10,692 nucleotides of DNA, taken from positions 11,140 through 21,831 of the forward strand of contig PKYM01000090.1 in the NCBI GenBank assembly GCA_003132645.1, in the 5' to 3' direction. Below the pieces are notes generated by a model, which saw nothing but the letters and a program-made list of their open reading frames with translations, made no database searches and was not told the origin of the DNA. Made by a program: the position numbers and the translations under genes. Below, one piece after another: positions 5,861-10,692 of this stretch; positions within the stretch are counted from its first letter, which is position 1, and every line of letters starts with the position of its first letter. Source of the stretch: Actinomycetota bacterium (lineage in GTDB: Bacteria > Actinomycetota > Thermoleophilia > UBA2241).

Positions 5861-6916
5861 GTGACCGTACCCGGCCGCCTCCTGGCCATCGACGTCGGCA
5901 TGGGGACCACCGACATCCTCGTCTTCGAGCCCGACCGCCGGCCCGAGAACTCGGTCAAGCTCGTCGTGCCCTCACGCACCCAGATCGTAGCCGCCCAGAT
6001 CCGCGAAGCGACCCAGCGCCGGCTGCCGGTGGTGTTCGCCGGACCCACGATGGGCGGCGGCCCGTCGACCAAGGCGATGCTCGACCACCTCGCCGCCGGC
6101 CTCGTTTTTCAGGCCACCGACAGCGCCGCGCTGAGCTTCGCCGACAACCTCGAGAAAGTGACCGGGCGCGGCGTGCGGCTGGTCTCCGTCGACGAAGTCG
6201 CGAGTCTGGTGCGGACCGGCGCCGTCGAAGTGCGCTCCGGCGACATCGACCTGGACGCACTGCTGCGGGCGCTCGCCGGCCTCGGCGTACCGGCGGAGTT
6301 CGCCGGCGCCTGCGTGGCCGCCCAGGACCACGGCTTCAGCCCGCGCGGCTCCAACCGCGTCTTTCGCTTCGAGATCTGGGAGCGCGCCTTGGCCGCGCGC
6401 ACGCCGCTCGAGTGTCTGTTCTGGCCGGCCGCCGAGGTGCCGGCCGAGCTGACGCGCCTGCGGGCGGCGGCCGGCGAGCTCGCCGCCTTGCCCCAGGTGA
6501 TGGCCGCCGACACCGGCCCGGCGGCGCTGCTGGGCGCCCTCGGCGACGATCTCGACGACGCCGTGCTGGTCAATGTCGGCAACGGCCACACGATCTGCGC
6601 GGTGGCCCTCGAGGGCCGGCTGGCCGGCATCTACGAAGATCACACCAGCCGGCTCAACGGCGCCACCCTCGAGTCTTACGTGCGACGCTTCCTGGCCGGC
6701 GACCTGCCGGGCGACGAAGTGCGCGAGGCCGGCGGGCATGGGGCCGCCCTTGGCGGCCCCATGCCCGCCGGCCTGCCGATCCTGGTCACCGGCCCGCATC
6801 GCGAGCTGCTCGCCGGCGGCTCGCTGCCGGTGAGCTTCCCCACGCCCTTCGGCGACATGATGATGACCGGCCCGGCCGGCCTCATCCGCGCCCATCGCCA
6901 CCGCTACCGTGACTGA
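5861..6916 (+). CDS. DUF1786 family protein, ASKHA-like nucleotide-binding fold
   Basis: A 351-residue protein matching the DUF1786 family, which databases often label a putative pyruvate formate-lyase activating enzyme. That label is not supported here: there are only three cysteines (151, 185, 246) and no radical-SAM CxxxCxxC motif. LLAIDVGMGTTDILVF (7-22) resembles the phosphate-1 loop of actin/sugar-kinase/Hsp70 folds, and VLVNVGNGHTICAVAL (235-250) resembles the phosphate-2 loop, so an ATP-binding ASKHA fold is a reasonable inference. Other conserved-looking segments are GPTMGGGPST (61-70), CVAAQDHGFSPRGSNR (151-166), ADTGPAA (216-222), GGHG (291-294) and GDMMMTGPAGL (331-341). GTG start with AAGAG upstream, 88 bases after the glycosyltransferase. 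Its stop overlaps the start of a broken LigT-like gene. A 49-bp palindrome lies in codons 289-305. The biological role is unknown. Confidence 0.8.
   Translation: MTVPGRLLAIDVGMGTTDILVFEPDRRPENSVKLVVPSRTQIVAAQIREATQRRLPVVFAGPTMGGGPSTKAMLDHLAAGLVFQATDSAALSFADNLEKVTGRGVRLVSVDEVASLVRTGAVEVRSGDIDLDALLRALAGLGVPAEFAGACVAAQDHGFSPRGSNRVFRFEIWERALAARTPLECLFWPAAEVPAELTRLRAAAGELAALPQVMAADTGPAALLGALGDDLDDAVLVNVGNGHTICAVALEGRLAGIYEDHTSRLNGATLESYVRRFLAGDLPGDEVREAGGHGAALGGPMPAGLPILVTGPHRELLAGGSLPVSFPTPFGDMMMTGPAGLIRAHRHRYRD
6726..6774. repeat. Perfect 23-bp inverted repeat inside the DUF1786 gene
   Basis: The left arm (6726-6748, starting AGGCCGGCGGGC) is the exact reverse complement of the right arm (6752-6774, ending GCCCGCCGGCCT), separated only by CTT. 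The pair would make a very stable 23-bp hairpin in RNA or a cruciform in DNA. It lies in frame within the DUF1786 coding sequence, encoding about E-A-G-G-H-G-A-A-L-G-G-P-M-P-A-G-L, and is followed by more than 140 bases of the same ORF. Confidence 0.95.
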
Positions 6917-7232
6917 CCCGCAGTCGGCGCTGCTCGCGCCGGTGCCTGCGGCGGAAGAGGTCGTCGGCCCCTGGCGCCACACCCTGTGACGCCCTTCTCC
7001 GAGCTGATCTCGCTCCTGTGGCGGGAGTGGCCGCAGTGTCCACCCTACGGCGGCGCGTTCGCCGAGGTCGTGCCGCACCTCACCGTGGCGATGCCGGGCG
7101 GTGCCGGCGCCCGCGAGGCGGCGGCCCTCGACGCGCGCCGAGCTGTGGCAGCGCGACGACGCGGGGGTGTGGCGACCGGCCGGAGCCTTCCCGTTTGCCG
7201 GCGACCGGCCGGCGGCCCAGGGGTTGACCTAG
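6909..7232 (+). pseudogene. Broken 2'-5' RNA ligase (LigT-like, 2H phosphoesterase) gene
   Basis: Three pieces of one protein family lie in order but not in one frame. The GTG at 6909, overlapping the DUF1786 stop, opens 26 codons (VTDPQSALLAPVPAAEEVV..., then GPWRHTL) ending at a TGA at 6987-6989. From 6986, another frame reads TPFSELISLLWREWPQCPPY followed by GGAFAEVVPHLTVAMPG, which holds the second His-x-Thr motif (PHLTVA). From about 7137 the first frame resumes with AELWQRDDAGVWRPAGAF, then PFAGDRPAAQ, ending at TAG 7230. Family members are around 170-180 residues; here about 70 are missing between the first and second pieces, including the first His-x-Thr motif, so the product cannot be a working 2H enzyme. 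The overlap suggests it was once coupled to DUF1786. Confidence 0.7.
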
Positions 7233-7390
7233 TCTGCCGAACCGACGGCGGCGTGGCGTGACCGCTCGCCGTTGGGTCGAGCGATGCTGGCCGAGGGCAC
7301 GGCAGTTCCGCGCTCGGTCTTGCCCTGGTCAAGCCCGGCCTCACGCACCTTGGCGATGATCTCCTCGGAGTGGCAGCGTTTCTGCCACAT
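7229..7390 (-). pseudogene. IS3-family transposase OrfA remnant (N-terminal 25 codons)
   Basis: A 53-codon frame on the minus strand starts at an ATG (7388-7390) preceded by AGGAGG. Its first residues, MWQKRCHSEEIIAKVREAG followed by LDQGKT, match the beginning of IS3-type OrfA proteins (K-R-x-H-S-E-E-Q-I-I-A-K-L-R-E-A-...-Q-G-K-T), the first helices of the helix-turn-helix domain. After QGKT the expected V-A-E-V-C-R-x-L-G-I-S continuation is absent; the remaining 28 codons look like unrelated sequence up to a TAG at 7229-7231. That stop shares the palindrome CTAG with the stop of the LigT pseudogene on the other strand. The rest of OrfA and all of OrfB are missing. Confidence 0.65.
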
Positions 7391-7454
7391 GACCCGCTTC
7401 CTCCTCTTCGGTCCGAAAGCCGTGACCTTGGCCTGGATCGGATTCGGGAGGTCA
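7316..7454 (-). mobile_element. Left-end fragment of an IS3-type insertion sequence
   Basis: The OrfA homology covers 7316-7390. About 64 bases before its ATG, the minus strand reads TGACCTCCCG (outer end at 7454), which resembles the TGACCT... type of terminal inverted repeat seen in IS3 relatives, at the expected distance from OrfA. No right end and no matching inverted repeat are visible in the window, so the element is a fragment. The exact left boundary is tentative. Confidence 0.4.
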
Positions 7455-7455
7455 G

Positions 7456-7491
7456 GTGATCTCGTGTCGTCGCGTAATCTGGCGAGATCAC
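7456..7491. repeat. Inverted repeat between the IS fragment and the membrane glycosyltransferase
   Basis: GTGATCTCG (7456-7464) and CGAGATCAC (7483-7491) form a perfect 9-bp inverted repeat with an 18-base spacer. It begins about 11 bases past the stop of the membrane glycosyltransferase on the minus strand and ends two bases outside the putative IS end. No T-tract follows on either strand. It may be a weak factor-aided terminator or a binding site. Confidence 0.5.
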
Positions 7492-7501
7492 GCTCCGGCC
7501 A

Positions 7502-8722
7502 TCACGCGATCCACAAGAACAACGCAATCGCGATGAGGCCGGCCACCAGCCAGCGCAGGCGGTCGGCCCGGCCGAGCGGCACGCCGGCCACGACGGCCAG
7601 CCCCGCGAACGCCAGGAGGATCGGGAAGTCGACGTACCGCTCAAACCACCGCTGGTTCGCCATGGCGCTCAAGAGCAAACCGAGAAGCGCACTGACCAGC
7701 AGACGGCTCCTCACGTCAGAGAGCCGCGTGACTACCAGGGCTGCCGTCACCGCCGCCCCGAGAGGGACGAGGACCCACCAAAGCAGGCTCACTCCCGCCA
7801 GTTGCGGACAGTTCACGCGAGAGATGAGGGCGAGGAAGCTGGAAACGGAGTCGAATACGCCGGCCGCAAGCAGCCCGGCGGTGGCGACTGCCGGGAGCGC
7901 AAGCGTGGCAAGCCACGCGGGATGATCATGAGCGCGCCGCCACCACCCTGCAAGCTCGGCGGCCGGGAGCATGAGGACGCCGTACGTGCCGACGACGCCC
8001 AGGCTCAGAAGCAGGTTGCGCGTCCGGTGAACGACCGCGAGCGATGTCGCCGCTGCAGCGCCGGGCGGCAAGGGGCCACCCCAGTAGAGCAGCAGCGCCA
8101 CGAGAGGGACGATACCGAGGACGAGCAGGCCCAGACCGGTCAACCGACGACGGCGCGGCACGGGCACGCTCAGCAGCGCGACCAAGCCGGGCGCCAGAAG
8201 CCACAGTGTGACCTGGCGCATCAACGTTGCCGCGGCAAGACAGGCGGCGAAGGCGGCAAGCCGCGCCATGGCCGGCCGTTGCACGTATGCGAACAAGCGT
8301 TCCAGAGCCAGCACCACGAAGAACCAGGTCGGGTTGTCGGTGAGGACATGGAACGACTGGCCGAAGAAGAACGGCGAGATGGCCAGGAGCAACGCAAGTG
8401 CCAGTGCGTCTGGTGGACGCGCGTGTAGACGATCGCGAAACAGCACGTAGGTGATCGCGCAGGTGCCCCAGGAGAAGGCGGTAACGACGAGCCGGACGGC
8501 GACCAGAGAACCACCGAAGGGGAGCGAGAGTGTGGCCAGCAGCCAATAGACGAGAGGGCCTTCCCACGCCCCATAGCTGCCGAGCAGTGGGCGCGGCCAC
8601 TGGTGGACCGCCATCTGGACGATCTGGTAGTGGGTCCCCTCGTCGCCTGCCTGAAAGGCGTTGAAAGAGTGGCTGAGTCCATGACACCCGACGATGATCA
8701 CGGCGAAGGGCAGCGCCAGCAT
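7502..8722 (-). CDS. GT-C fold membrane glycosyltransferase (family 39/ArnT-like), N-terminus uncertain
   Basis: A 406-residue, highly hydrophobic protein with about ten transmembrane segments. After the first helix it has the acidic pair in QAGDEGTHYQIV (Asp27, Glu28), the place where GT39/PMT/ArnT enzymes keep their catalytic Asp/Glu in the first outer loop. WEGPLVYWLLA (53-63), HVLTDNPTWFF (125-135) and NQRWFERYVDFP (356-367) are further family-like loops. Such enzymes take sugar from a polyprenyl-phosphate donor and transfer it outside the membrane. The soluble polyprenol-phosphate mannosyltransferase-like enzyme at 5047-5772 could make that donor, though the two are not in one operon. 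The ATG at 8722 has no good ribosome-binding site, and homologous proteins usually begin with a few cytoplasmic residues. The same frame continues upstream to an ATG at 8800, interrupted only by a TAG at 8735-8737. Confidence 0.78.
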   Translation of the reverse strand: MLALPFAVIIVGCHGLSHSFNAFQAGDEGTHYQIVQMAVHQWPRPLLGSYGAWEGPLVYWLLATLSLPFGGSLVAVRLVVTAFSWGTCAITYVLFRDRLHARPPDALALALLLAISPFFFGQSFHVLTDNPTWFFVVLALERLFAYVQRPAMARLAAFAACLAAATLMRQVTLWLLAPGLVALLSVPVPRRRRLTGLGLLVLGIVPLVALLLYWGGPLPPGAAAATSLAVVHRTRNLLLSLGVVGTYGVLMLPAAELAGWWRRAHDHPAWLATLALPAVATAGLLAAGVFDSVSSFLALISRVNCPQLAGVSLLWWVLVPLGAAVTAALVVTRLSDVRSRLLVSALLGLLLSAMANQRWFERYVDFPILLAFAGLAVVAGVPLGRADRLRWLVAGLIAIALFLWIA

Positions 8723-8734
8723 GAGCAGGTGCGC

Positions 8735-8800
8735 CTAGCGTGAGTCGGACAGCACGGGTAGACGGCCGGCGACGCCGCTCACCGGTGGGCTGCCTGTCAT
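8735..8800 (-). pseudogene. Detached N-terminal segment of the membrane glycosyltransferase (in-frame amber codon)
   Basis: Upstream of the 8722 start and in the same frame, an ATG at 8798-8800 opens MTGSPPVSGVAGRLPVLSDSR, then TAG (8735-8737), then AHLLMLALPFAVIIVG. The segment reads like the short polar cytoplasmic leader that normally precedes the first helix. A single G-to-A change of a TGG tryptophan codon would make this TAG. Either the gene is damaged or translation begins downstream at CTG/ATG. No clear ribosome-binding site precedes the 8800 ATG. Confidence 0.4.
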
Positions 8801-9142
8801 GGAAGTGTGTCGCACTGGAATCCGGCAGCTCCTCTGCGTGCACCATGCCGTCGGGGGGACATCAGTCTGCCTGACCGGTGGTATCGGCGCACTCGGAAAG
8901 CAACTGAAGAGACCGGCCGCGAGATTGTCAAGGCAGTCTCACCTGGGCGAGCATCAGCGCCGGCCACGTTGCCGCCCCCGAGCGCGTGCGCGTCCTTCAC
9001 TACACGGTCGTCGGCCGCCTCGGCCCATGGGTTCCTTGGTAGTCGCGGGGCTACCCGCAAGCGTCTTCGTCGCGGCTCATGCGGGACACGCAGCTGTCGA
9101 CGCCGTGACCGAGCTCAACTGCTCATCGCTACCGGCGTCCGG
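8801..9142. other. 342-bp stretch with no convincing gene
   Basis: Several frames are open on both strands here, but none shows a recognisable family, a good ribosome-binding site or the expected third-position GC pattern throughout. One plus-strand frame ending near 9041 includes APERVRVLHYTVVGRLGPWV, which looks protein-like but has no start or continuation. Base composition is slightly lower in GC than the flanking genes. The stretch may contain decayed coding sequence and the control region of the membrane glycosyltransferase. Confidence 0.5.
8903..8931 (-). promoter_or_regulatory. Possible promoter ahead of the membrane glycosyltransferase
   Basis: A perfect -35 hexamer TTGACA (8926-8931, minus strand) stands 17 bases before TTCAGT (8903-8908), a poor -10 with three of six bases. 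It points at the membrane glycosyltransferase about 100 bases away. The perfect hexamer is unusual in this GC-rich window, but the pair as a whole is weak. Confidence 0.3.
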
Positions 9143-10129
9143 CTAGAGCGGCAGCCGCGTGCCGGCGCCGGCGGCGAGAGCGCGCTCGTACGCCAGGCGG
9201 GCGGTCAGCACGTCGTGCGTGGCGATGCCCAGGTTCAGGCAGAGGATGCGCTGGGCCGCGTCGCGGCGGCCGGGTTCGAGCCCGGCGACGACCCGGCCGA
9301 GGTCGGCGTCGATTACCGGCAGGCCGGCCAGGTGGGCACCGGCGGCCTTGGTTGCCTGCGTCTGCGACAGATCATCGGTGACGAGCCGGTCGCACTCGGC
9401 CATCGCGGCGGCGGTCCAGGCCGCGTCGTAGTCGAGCGCCACGGCCAGCGCACCCGCGACCAGCAACCCGGCGTCGAGCGGCGGGCGGCCGCCGTCCATG
9501 GGGATCGCCGTGACCACGACGTCGGCCCCGACGACTGCCTCGGGTGCCGAGTCGCAGACGCGAAACTCGAGGCCGGGCAACTCCGCCGAGAGCTCGGAGA
9601 CGAAGCTCGAGGAGGCACTCTCGTGAACGTCGCGGCAGCGTACCTCGCGCAGCCCAGGCAGCGCCTCGGCCAGCGCTCGCAGGCTGGCGCGACCCTGCAC
9701 GCCACAGCCGACGACGGCCGCCACCGCCGCTCCCTCGCGGGCCAGCCAGCGGGCTGCGACGCCGGCGCTAGCGCCGGTCCGCAGGGCGGTCACAAGGGTG
9801 GCGTCCATCACCGCGGTCGGCAGGCCGGTCGCGGGGTCGGACAGCACGATGAGGCCGCTCACGGCCGGCAGTCCGCGCGCCGGATTGCCCGGGAACGAGC
9901 CGACCCACTTCACACCGAGCGCGCCGGCAGCCGGCACGAAGGCCGGCATGGCGTGGGCGAACGCCCCGCCCCCCGCCTCGACACCGATCTTGGCCGGCAG
10001 CCCGACCTCGCCACGGCCCTTCAGCCGAAAGCTCTCCTCGACCGCGGCCAGCACGTCGGACATGGGCAGACCCAAGCCCGCGACGTCGTCGCGGCTCAGA
10101 TAGAGAAGAGACGCGCCGCCGACCGTCAT
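9143..10129 (-). CDS. Ornithine cyclodeaminase / mu-crystallin family NAD(P)-dependent enzyme
   Basis: A 328-residue member of the ornithine cyclodeaminase/mu-crystallin superfamily, which includes ornithine cyclodeaminase, alanine dehydrogenase of the archaeal type and ketimine reductases. Visible features are LPAKIGVE near the substrate pocket, GVKWVGSFPGNPARGLP with Lys74 (72-88), TALRTGASAGVAARWLA (114-130), the Rossmann loop VVGCGVQGRASL (139-150; GxGxQG type), AIPMDGGRPPL (208-218), and LNLGIATHDVLTARLAYERA (299-318) near the C-terminus. Where true ornithine cyclodeaminases have a GxD-P-G-K motif with the catalytic Asp, this protein reads ALDYDAAW (231-238), so the substrate may differ from ornithine. 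The ATG at 10129 lies inside a duplicated sequence and lacks a clear Shine-Dalgarno. The gene follows the macro-domain gene by 74 bases on the same strand. Confidence 0.87.
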   Translation of the reverse strand: MTVGGASLLYLSRDDVAGLGLPMSDVLAAVEESFRLKGRGEVGLPAKIGVEAGGGAFAHAMPAFVPAAGALGVKWVGSFPGNPARGLPAVSGLIVLSDPATGLPTAVMDATLVTALRTGASAGVAARWLAREGAAVAAVVGCGVQGRASLRALAEALPGLREVRCRDVHESASSSFVSELSAELPGLEFRVCDSAPEAVVGADVVVTAIPMDGGRPPLDAGLLVAGALAVALDYDAAWTAAAMAECDRLVTDDLSQTQATKAAGAHLAGLPVIDADLGRVVAGLEPGRRDAAQRILCLNLGIATHDVLTARLAYERALAAGAGTRLPL

Positions 10130-10192
10130 CGTGCGACGCCGGCCGCGGTCATCGCCCGACCGTCATCGTGGCCGCCGGCCGCGGCAGACAGC
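10119..10192. repeat. Tandem duplication around the cyclodeaminase start codon
   Basis: The 15-mer CCGACCGTCATCGTG occurs at 10119-10133, spanning the ATG, and again at 10156-10170, 37 bases away. Both copies are followed by CGCCGGCCGCGG after a one-base length difference, so about 30 bases were duplicated. The minus strand therefore has ATGACGGTCGG twice, and a third CGATGA between them. The ATG at 10166 opens five codons ending in TGA that overlaps the ATG at 10152, which opens eight codons ending in TGA that overlaps the real ATG at 10129. Confidence 0.7.
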
Positions 10193-10197
10193 GGCCG
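10176..10197 (-). repeat. Hairpin just after the macro-domain gene
   Basis: CGGCCGC (10176-10182) and GCGGCCG (10191-10197) form a 7-bp GC-only stem with an eight-base loop, seven bases past the macro-domain stop. There is no T-tract on either strand, so it is a poor intrinsic terminator. It might cause pausing between the two genes or stabilise the upstream mRNA end. Confidence 0.45.
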
Positions 10198-10203
10198 CAA
10201 GGC

Positions 10204-10692
10204 CTAGACCTCGAACCTGGTGAGACCGCTCAAGGCGTTCTTGAAAGCCGCGGCCGCGACGTCGTCGTAGGCGCAGAAGACGACCCGGCGCAAGTCGCTG
10301 CGCCGCTGCTCGACGAGGTAGGCGCGCACCCGGCCGACCATGATGCTCGTGCAGGCGTAGATCGGAAAGCCGCCGACGCCGGTGCCCAGCGCGGGCAGCG
10401 CGAGAGAGTGCACCGAGAGCTGGGCTGCGACCTCGAGCGCGCGATGGGTCGCCTGGGCGATGAAGTTCGCGTCGGTGTTCAGGTCGTGGCCCATCACGGC
10501 GGCGTGGATGACCCACTTGGCGGCCAGCGTGCCGCCGCTCGTCGCGACGGCGTCGCCGACCGCGATGGGGCCCTTGCGCATGGCCTCCTGCTCGACCTCC
10601 TGGCCGCCGGCCCGTTTGATGGCGCCGGCGACGCCCGTGCCCATCCACAGTTCGTTGTTGGCCGCGTTGACGATCGCGTCGACGTCGAGGAG
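10204..10692 (-). CDS. Macro-domain protein (ADP-ribose binding), 5' end outside window
   Basis: The visible 162 residues are nearly a full macro domain; about 15-25 N-terminal residues are off the right edge. The sequence starts LLDVDAIVNAANNELWMGTG, with the family hallmark NAAN-N and the (G)TGVAGAI loop that binds ADP-ribose. KWVIHAAVMG follows, then LALPALGTGVGGFPIYA, the second phosphate-binding loop, and a C-terminal RRVVFCAYDDVAAAAF strand-helix. Macro domains bind ADP-ribose, and many bacterial ones remove it from proteins or hydrolyse O-acetyl-ADP-ribose or ADP-ribose phosphates; which applies here cannot be told from sequence. The asparagine in NAAN and the glycine-rich loops are intact, so it should bind ligand. 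The first visible in-frame ATG (10644) lies inside the domain and is not the true start. Likely co-transcribed with the cyclodeaminase. Confidence 0.88.
   Translation of the reverse strand, partial: LLDVDAIVNAANNELWMGTGVAGAIKRAGGQEVEQEAMRKGPIAVGDAVATSGGTLAAKWVIHAAVMGHDLNTDANFIAQATHRALEVAAQLSVHSLALPALGTGVGGFPIYACTSIMVGRVRAYLVEQRRSDLRRVVFCAYDDVAAAAFKNALSGLTRFEV

Noticed and set aside
4942..6072. Minus-strand open frame of 376 codons
   Set aside because: It is antisense to the family-2 glycosyltransferase and the start of DUF1786, both with clear motifs, and has no recognisable domain.
5972..7078. Minus-strand open frame of 368 codons opposite DUF1786
   Set aside because: Gly/Ala/Arg/His-rich antisense translation; the apparent repeat AGGHGAA-GGPMPAGL on both strands is only a consequence of the perfect palindrome.
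8961..9041. Plus-strand peptide APERVRVLHYTVVGRLGPWV as a gene fragment
   Set aside because: Looks protein-like but is too short, has no start or ribosome-binding site, and I could not assign it to any family.
8807..10207. Plus-strand open frame of 466 codons
   Set aside because: It lies opposite the well-supported cyclodeaminase gene, has low-complexity Arg/Gly/Ala/Gln-rich composition and matches no family; it is a high-GC antisense artefact.
1..10692. CRISPR arrays, tRNA or rRNA genes, toxin-antitoxin pairs, prophage genes
   Set aside because: I looked for regularly spaced repeats, cloverleaf-type sequences and small paired ORFs with known motifs and found none.

Overview
The window is about 10.7 kb of very G+C-rich DNA that reads like a chromosomal segment of an actinobacterium (Actinomycetota). 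The pointers are an nrdR-nrdJ operon arranged as in Streptomyces, an Asp23 cell-envelope cluster with its small membrane partners, GTG starts, ATGA/GTGA stop-start overlaps, and a soluble polyprenol-phosphate mannosyltransferase-like enzyme with an apparently leaderless start. A deep-branching lineage (for example Thermoleophilia or Coriobacteriia) is possible, but this is a guess from gene content.

Layout, left to right. Positions 1-26 hold a small rho-independent terminator for a plus-strand gene outside the window. From 1803 down to 41 (minus) is a tightly coupled envelope operon: Asp23/Gls24 protein, two similar two-helix AmaP-like anchors, and a 59-residue DUF2273-like membrane protein too short for ordinary ORF cut-offs. 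From 4813 down to 1953 (minus) is nrdR-nrdJ: the deoxyribonucleotide-synthesis repressor, and the B12-dependent ribonucleotide reductase it controls. It is preceded by a good promoter whose -10 is covered by one of two NrdR boxes set 32 bp apart. A divergent region of 233 bp separates this operon from a plus-strand family-2 glycosyltransferase (5047-5772) and a DUF1786 protein (5861-6916), which carries a perfect 23-bp inverted repeat inside its coding sequence.

From 6909 to 7454 the DNA is decaying. A 2'-5' RNA ligase (LigT-like) gene that once overlapped the DUF1786 stop codon has lost its middle and shifted frame. It abuts the first 25 codons of an IS3-type transposase OrfA on the opposite strand. 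The minus strand then carries a GT-C membrane glycosyltransferase (7502-8722), whose likely original N-terminus is cut off by an in-frame amber codon, then a 342-bp stretch without a convincing gene. Last come an ornithine cyclodeaminase/mu-crystallin family enzyme (9143-10129) and a macro-domain protein that runs off the right edge (10204-10692), probably co-transcribed.

I see no CRISPR array, tRNA, rRNA, riboswitch or defence island. The most unusual items are the 49-bp palindrome in the DUF1786 gene, the amber codon ahead of the membrane glycosyltransferase, the broken LigT gene next to the IS remnant, and the duplicated start-codon region of the cyclodeaminase. None of these amounts to a clearly new system.
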